IMG/VR virus record: IMGVR_UViG_3300038410_000025
Coordinates: 1 to 48,341 of that record
Reading direction: 5' to 3' (one strand)
DNA: 48,341 nt
From: a virus
The position numbers and the translations under genes are program-made. Numbering within the stretch: position 1 is the first letter of the stretch; each line of letters begins with the position of its first letter. The notes beneath the pieces were generated by a model. It saw nothing but the letters and a program-made list of their open reading frames with translations. It was not told where the DNA came from and did not search any database. Below are positions 44,084 to 48,341 of the stretch, one piece after another.

Positions 44084-45508
44084 CTATCCCACCATCACAA
44101 ACGAATGCTCGCGGGGCGGCCCCAACTCCATCGTCCACACGAGCGGATGATCTACCGTAACTCCCGGAATCACGAGCGTTTGATAACCAGTTTTTGAAAT
44201 GGTAAATACGTGTGGAGAGTAATCCGTCTCAGTCTTCACCTGATTAAGCCACTTCTTATATGGGACGACTTGTTGAACAATATTCCCGCCCGCATTTGTC
44301 GCCACATTAAATATCGTATTTGCTCCTGCGTCTTGACAAAGGACCGTCGCACCTGAAATTGCTGCCCCATTGTCATCTATAACATGAATGTCACATGTAA
44401 ACTGAGCGAGAACGTACCCGCCATTAGTATCAATGGTGACAAGCGCCGCAGTTGCAAGTGGAGATACACAGTTCTGCAATATAAGTGCAGCCGTTGACCC
44501 ATTTGTACGATACGTTCGCGTTGTAGACGTGGAATTTGTAATAGAAACGCCAGTGCAGGTAACAGCAAAATCTCCAGAGTATATACCGCCAAACGGAAAG
44601 GAGATTTGTACCGTATCAATAAGATTAAGTGATTGGCCGAGATTCAAATAAGCGTTCATGATCATCGTTCGTATAAGTTGACTTGATGTTCCATAGATCA
44701 GAAAATTTTGCGAACTAGATCCTCCAGATGAGACAAGGAAGCTATCTATACAAATGAGAACGCCGCCATTTCCCAGACGCGTAATCACTCCAGTATTAAA
44801 AGTTAAAGTAGAAGCATAGACTTTAAGCGTGTGCGCTTCCCCATACTCACCAACCCAGCTATAGGCAGTATCTGTTGTCCAATCAGAATGTCCCCCAGTG
44901 TCACCACTTGTTAGTGTACCAAGTTGTACGGTTGCAGCACCGCGAAGTCGATAATACGCGCCAGTCCATACGACGCTTTCTGAGATGCTAGTAAAGTACG
45001 TCGAAGTCGAGGCGTCACCAAAATCCACTTTTGCAGTAATCCTGTACTGTCCATTTCCGAGATCCCAGATCACGCCCCACTGTGGCTGTGTAACCGCCAC
45101 GGTCCCATCCGCCCACACGGTCCCGCCGCCTGCCGCGTTGTCAGAGCAATCAATGTTCGTGATGGTCCGAAATCGCTGGGTGGTAACATAAGTGCCATTC
45201 CCGGCGGTCACGTCGATGGATTCGGTCTGCGCCGCACCCCAGGCGTCCGTCCCGGTGATGAAAATGAAATCGGCCTCCGCCGTCTTCGATGCTACGGTGA
45301 AGCTGATCAGGAGGGCACGCAATTCCACTGGGGTAATCTGATAGGTCAACGCCTTTGTATTGTTGTTCGGCGCCCACGCCGCCAGCAGCGTGACGCTGCC
45401 AGCCCGATCCGCCGTGACGAATATGGCGAACGTCGCAGGCGTCCCGCTCGTCCCCCCGGTCACAACGGCGGTGTTCGTCGATTTGGTGTAGGTCCAAACA
45501 ATGGCCAT
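44084..45508 (-). CDS. Tail-fibre-like protein of mosaic composition
   Basis: 474 aa. The N-terminal 150 residues (IVWTYTKSTNTAVVTGGTSG, TFAIFVTADRAGSVTLLAAW) are GC-rich like the genome; the middle and C-terminal part use clearly more AT-rich codons. The middle is beta-strand-rich with Ser/Thr/Asn, possibly a beta-helix. The end (HVIDDNGAAISGATVLCQDA ... SPHVFTISKTGYQTLVIPGV) is a carboxypeptidase-regulatory-like beta-sandwich, common in surface-binding proteins. Likely a receptor-binding module recently exchanged. There is no Shine-Dalgarno at ATG 45508. Confidence 0.65.
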   Translation of the reverse strand: MAIVWTYTKSTNTAVVTGGTSGTPATFAIFVTADRAGSVTLLAAWAPNNNTKALTYQITPVELRALLISFTVASKTAEADFIFITGTDAWGAAQTESIDVTAGNGTYVTTQRFRTITNIDCSDNAAGGGTVWADGTVAVTQPQWGVIWDLGNGQYRITAKVDFGDASTSTYFTSISESVVWTGAYYRLRGAATVQLGTLTSGDTGGHSDWTTDTAYSWVGEYGEAHTLKVYASTLTFNTGVITRLGNGGVLICIDSFLVSSGGSSSQNFLIYGTSSQLIRTMIMNAYLNLGQSLNLIDTVQISFPFGGIYSGDFAVTCTGVSITNSTSTTRTYRTNGSTAALILQNCVSPLATAALVTIDTNGGYVLAQFTCDIHVIDDNGAAISGATVLCQDAGANTIFNVATNAGGNIVQQVVPYKKWLNQVKTETDYSPHVFTISKTGYQTLVIPGVTVDHPLVWTMELGPPREHSFVMVG

Positions 45509-45518
45509 GTGCTATACT
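45509..45518 (+). promoter_or_regulatory. Extended -10 promoter candidate
   Basis: TGCTATACT (TG at 45510-45511, TATACT at 45513-45518) on the plus strand, 6 bases before ATG 45525. No good -35 is seen; an extended -10 may suffice. Confidence 0.4.
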
Positions 45519-45524
45519 CTGTAC

Positions 45525-45632
45525 ATGCGGCTAGTGTACCTTCTCGTCATCTGGTTTACCTTCGGGTGCATCTTAGCGCCTTCAATTGGGCGGTGGCTCA
45601 AATCCCGCCAACCTCCGCAGGACGAGGATTAA
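45525..45632 (+). CDS. Mini membrane protein on the opposite strand, leaderless
   Basis: 35 aa: MRLVYLLVIWFTFGCILAPS, IGRWLKSRQPPQDED. One hydrophobic helix with a Cys, then a basic/acidic tail. It is encoded against the surrounding late genes, in the only gap there, with an extended -10 motif just upstream and no ribosome site, so a leaderless transcript is possible. Small inserted genes of this sort (morons) often change the lysogen. Could also be chance. Confidence 0.4.
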   Translation: MRLVYLLVIWFTFGCILAPSIGRWLKSRQPPQDED

Positions 45633-45892
45633 GGCTGCCGCCAATTCAAGAAGACGGTATGGCCGTCAAGAGCCGTCTTACACGCATTGATGATAGTGCG
45701 GATGGCTTGGCCTTCTGTTTTCAACTCGCTGTCGGCACCCGCGAAGGAGGCCCCAGTCACAATCACGTCGATCTGATCTACGGTCTCCATGGCCGCGTTA
45801 TAGAAGTTCTGCATGATGGCTCGAATCTGGAAGGTGGCATCCTCCATCTGCTTCGTGGACCATGCAGTGTTGAGTTTATCGAGAACGGCCAT
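45629..45892 (-). CDS. Hypothetical virion-region protein
   Basis: 87 aa, ATG 45892 after GGGGGGGATTCA. MAVLDKLNTAWSTKQMEDAT, FQIRAIMQNFYNAAMETVDQ, TEGQAIRTIINACKTALDGH. Helical. Perhaps a tail-assembly or fibre chaperone; unknown. Confidence 0.65.
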   Translation of the reverse strand: MAVLDKLNTAWSTKQMEDATFQIRAIMQNFYNAAMETVDQIDVIVTGASFAGADSELKTEGQAIRTIINACKTALDGHTVFLNWRQP

Positions 45893-45903
45893 TGAATCCC
45901 CCC

Positions 45904-46572
45904 CTATGTCGGACTGATAAAGATTAGTAGAGTCGCCCGGGTGATGCCAGCGCACGAGTCCACGTTGAATCCGAACACATCATTGGCAGCCACGGCGGTG
46001 GTCCATGTTCCGACTGCGCTCGATTGGGTGAAGTCGTCGGCGGCCAAGGTCGGTTTGGCAGCAGCGGTGATGGTGTTGGCCACCGTGGGAGGATACCCAG
46101 CCGGGGTGGTCTTCCACACGTCCCATACGATGTCCCCAGCAACATCCGCCAAGATCGACCATCCCGTAATTGTGCCAGCTACCGGGAACTGCCCGTAGCC
46201 TTTCAGCCCATCTGCGATCTCCACCCCGGCCCCGTCTGCGGTAATCCCGATAAGTCGGGCACTAGTGCCGGGAATTGGCAGGCTCACCAGTTGCTTCCCA
46301 GCGTTCGTAGCCACCAGTTCGGAAGCATTCAAACCTGTGACCGTCGCCCCTGTAATAGTGGGGCTGGCATCCCACTCCGGCGCATTCCCGATACCCTTCG
46401 AGGCGATGACCTGCCCAGCGGCAGCGCCCTCGATCCAGGCCAAGGCGAAACTGTTCTGGTCGAAACTGTTGTAGACGGCCAAGAGTTGAGATAGCACATC
46501 GTTCAGGCGCCCCAGTTGGCGCTGATCGGTCAGGTCCGTAAGCTTGCCGGCCAAAAATAGCCGCTCGGCCAT
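45904..46572 (-). CDS. Tail-fibre-like protein
   Basis: 222 aa, ATG in TGATG overlap. N-terminal helix (LTDQRQLGRLNDVLSQLLAV), linker with TGLNASELVATNAGKQLVSL (fibre-shaft wording), then a beta-sandwich: GWSILADVAGDIVWDVWKT, TPAGYPPTVANTITAAAKPT, VFGFNVDSCAGITRATLLIF. The last part is a module often seen at the C-terminus of phage tail proteins and probably binds glycan. Confidence 0.65.
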   Translation of the reverse strand: MAERLFLAGKLTDLTDQRQLGRLNDVLSQLLAVYNSFDQNSFALAWIEGAAAGQVIASKGIGNAPEWDASPTITGATVTGLNASELVATNAGKQLVSLPIPGTSARLIGITADGAGVEIADGLKGYGQFPVAGTITGWSILADVAGDIVWDVWKTTPAGYPPTVANTITAAAKPTLAADDFTQSSAVGTWTTAVAANDVFGFNVDSCAGITRATLLIFISPT

Positions 46573-46940
46573 CAGTCCATCCCGAGAAGCCGGAAGAGTG
46601 CTTGTCGTTCCTCATCGGAGACCGGAGCCATCTCATATTCGTTCGGGTTGAGCCAGGATTTCGGAGTGTACTTCTTTTTGTTCGTTCCCCAGATATCGTA
46701 AATCTCCGTCCAGGGGCGGGTGACGTTCTTGGGATCCAACCCGCCGCCTCCTGGCCTGAGACGGCGAAACGGCCCTGAAGTAAGCCCCATCGCGGCTTCG
46801 CTCAAGGGCACTCTCGGTGCCTCGGTTCCCCGGAGATAGTGGTACAGTTGGGAGAGCAGGGGAGCCGGTACGGTCATCTCCCGTTCGGGACCTATCGTCC
46901 GGATGTCACTCAAGGCGTTCCAGGGGTTCTCGTTTGGCAT
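46572..46940 (-). CDS. Hypothetical tail-region protein
   Basis: 122 aa, ATG in TGATG overlap with the 652-aa tail gene. MPNENPWNALSDIRTIGPER, LLSQLYHYLRGTEAPRVPLS, WTEIYDIWGTNKKKYTPKSW, DEERQALFRLLGMD. Likely a small tail or internal component; no family recognised. Confidence 0.65.
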   Translation of the reverse strand: MPNENPWNALSDIRTIGPEREMTVPAPLLSQLYHYLRGTEAPRVPLSEAAMGLTSGPFRRLRPGGGGLDPKNVTRPWTEIYDIWGTNKKKYTPKSWLNPNEYEMAPVSDEERQALFRLLGMD

Positions 46941-48341
46941 CAGTACCGTCTCCCAGGCTGCACCGTGCCCTCAATCGTGATCGGCCAATACAGAGCCATC
47001 TGCGCCCCCACGGTGCGAAATCGCACTTGAAACCAAGGGGCACGTCCTGCCAATTTGATCCACCCGTACTCCGCCGCGGCCGCCATGTTGATACTGGCCG
47101 CCGTCGCGTAGGTCGCGGTGGTGAACTCACGCGGATGCCGCGCTGTCCGATACTCCACGATGAGTGTCCCGGCCACTTGGGTCTCGTAATTGAGCTTGAC
47201 CCGGCGCCAAGTGACCACCGGATGTGGAGGACCCGCCGAGACCCAGGGAAGGGCGAAGTGGCGCGTGATGGCCGTGCCGTCCCAGGTCGCCCCATCGTTT
47301 TGGTGCGAGACCCGCCCCGTGTACCCGGCGGTGAGCAGGTATTCCACATCACCCTCGTACACGGTCTCAGCCAGGGCCACGCTCTGACCGACGATCGGCA
47401 GCCATGCCTGTTGCGTTGTGTTGATGGCAATCCCGCTCGTGTTCTCCGTTCCGCCATTTGGCGTCCAGAACCAATAGAGCTGATTCTCACCGTGGAGGCG
47501 CCCAGCCACGATGGAACCCAATCGAGTCGGTTCCACGTCACCCAGGGTGGGCGTCACGATCTCCGACGCCTTCTGAGTTCCGATGCCGGCGAATCCATGA
47601 ATGCTGTCCCGCCACCACATGTACACGCGGCCCGCTGACTCCAGCATGCCCCGATGCGAGGAAGAGCCGTGCTCGGTGGTCACCCGTTGGACGCTGAAGT
47701 CATAATCCGGGTAGAGCAGGTTGCGGAACTGCACGGAGACCGCGTGCACACTGTTGTCCTTGGTGGCAAGCATGTAATCGGCGTAGGGATGCGCCCCAGT
47801 GATCTCCGTCCCGTCGTTCGCGTCGATGGAGTTGACAGAAGTATCCACCGTATCAAACTCGTCCGGGGCACCAGCCGGCGAGAAATACTGATCAGAGCCG
47901 GTGTGCCCCAGGAGCATGTTCTTCCACGAGGTGAGGATCTGGCAGGGCGGCATCACCGTGGCGTAGATCATGTAACAGTCATCAAACCAGCAGTTCACGT
48001 CCACGCCGACCGCCGCGTCGATGAGGAACGTCAACTTGGCAATGTTGTTCCAGTTTGGAGCCCCGGCACCGACGGCGAACGCGCTCTTGAGCACCTGGAC
48101 GAGGTTGAATCCATCGCCCAACGTCCCCCAGGAAGAGGCGACAAGCTGATAGTAATTCGCATCCGCCGCATCCCCGAATCGGATGTAAGACGAGGCGGCC
48201 GTCAGATTCGCCACGCTGTCGATATAGACCCAGAAGGCGATAGCGTCTGTGTCCGCGTAATCTCGGGCCGCCAGCAGTCCGGTCGTGAGATCCCAGGCGG
48301 TGGCGGGTGTCAGCGTCATGCTGGCCGTCGCGCCCGCCAGG
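46940..48341 (-). CDS. Large tail protein, C-terminal part (gene crosses the join)
   Basis: Continuation of the gene that starts at 684: codons 229-653 lie at 48214-46940, and 48215-48341 duplicates the start of the window. This part is rich in Trp, Tyr and His (ATSYIRFGDAADANYYQLVA-like section, MWWRDSIHGFAGIGTQKASE, QLYWFWTPNGGTENTSGIA, HFALPWVSAGPPHPVVTWRR, YGWIKLAGRAPWFQVRFRTV). It fits a beta-propeller or beta-rich nozzle. A linear caller would start it at 48319 and report 459 aa, which is wrong. Confidence 0.85.
   Translation of the reverse strand, partial: LAGATASMTLTPATAWDLTTGLLAARDYADTDAIAFWVYIDSVANLTAASSYIRFGDAADANYYQLVASSWGTLGDGFNLVQVLKSAFAVGAGAPNWNNIAKLTFLIDAAVGVDVNCWFDDCYMIYATVMPPCQILTSWKNMLLGHTGSDQYFSPAGAPDEFDTVDTSVNSIDANDGTEITGAHPYADYMLATKDNSVHAVSVQFRNLLYPDYDFSVQRVTTEHGSSSHRGMLESAGRVYMWWRDSIHGFAGIGTQKASEIVTPTLGDVEPTRLGSIVAGRLHGENQLYWFWTPNGGTENTSGIAINTTQQAWLPIVGQSVALAETVYEGDVEYLLTAGYTGRVSHQNDGATWDGTAITRHFALPWVSAGPPHPVVTWRRVKLNYETQVAGTLIVEYRTARHPREFTTATYATAASINMAAAAEYGWIKLAGRAPWFQVRFRTVGAQMALYWPITIEGTVQPGRRY
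48215..48341. repeat. Terminal direct repeat, right copy
   Basis: Identical to bases 1-127; the circular unit genome should be trimmed by this length. It lies inside the coding sequence of the large tail protein. Confidence 0.95.

Noticed and set aside
46940-48319. 459-aa tail protein starting at 48319
   Set aside because: The true frame continues upstream through the join to ATG 684; the internal Met has no ribosome site.

Overview
The window is a complete, circularly closed genome of a temperate, short-tailed (podovirus-type) bacteriophage. Its first 127 bases recur exactly as its last 127, an overlap typical of a circular metagenomic assembly, so the unit genome is 48,214 bp. One virion gene runs across the join. 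The DNA is GC-rich, coding density is very high, and most neighbouring genes overlap at ATGA, GTGA or TGATG. Lipobox-bearing lipoproteins and a P22-like set of head, adaptor and ejection genes suggest a Gram-negative host. The host cannot be named from the sequence.

Late region (minus strand, about 21.9 kb down to 1, then 48.2 kb down to 37.4 kb). In transcription order it holds: a HTH_17 DNA-binding protein and small zinc-binding proteins; an unusual 320-bp non-coding array of GG every five bases punctuated by GTCGCA boxes; packaging genes, with a large terminase carrying a LAGLIDADG intein; portal, scaffold and coat; a free-standing LAGLIDADG endonuclease; head and appendage proteins, including two pectate-lyase-like beta-helix tailspike candidates; the adaptor and a 652-aa tail protein; further fibre-like proteins; four ejection-type proteins; and a lysis-like group (M15 peptidase, membrane proteins, lipoprotein).

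Rightward early cluster (plus strand, 22.65-25.25 kb): nine small genes, mostly of unknown function, each with a good ribosome site. It meets the leftward early cluster tail to tail at 25.25 kb.

Leftward early cluster (minus strand, 36.3 down to 25.25 kb): Cro-like protein, small lipoprotein and hypotheticals, tyrosine integrase followed by an HNH endonuclease, a HExxH lipoprotein, a dense run of mini zinc-ribbon proteins, a RusA-like resolvase split over two frames, a Gp157-like protein, a probable recombination protein, and a replication organiser whose gene contains an origin-like polypurine tract.

Immunity region (36.1-37.3 kb): a divergent pair of HTH proteins flanks a palindromic operator. 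The rightward repressor-like gene is followed by a lipoprotein and a mini membrane protein (candidate superinfection exclusion). A bidirectional terminator separates this unit from the end of the late operon.
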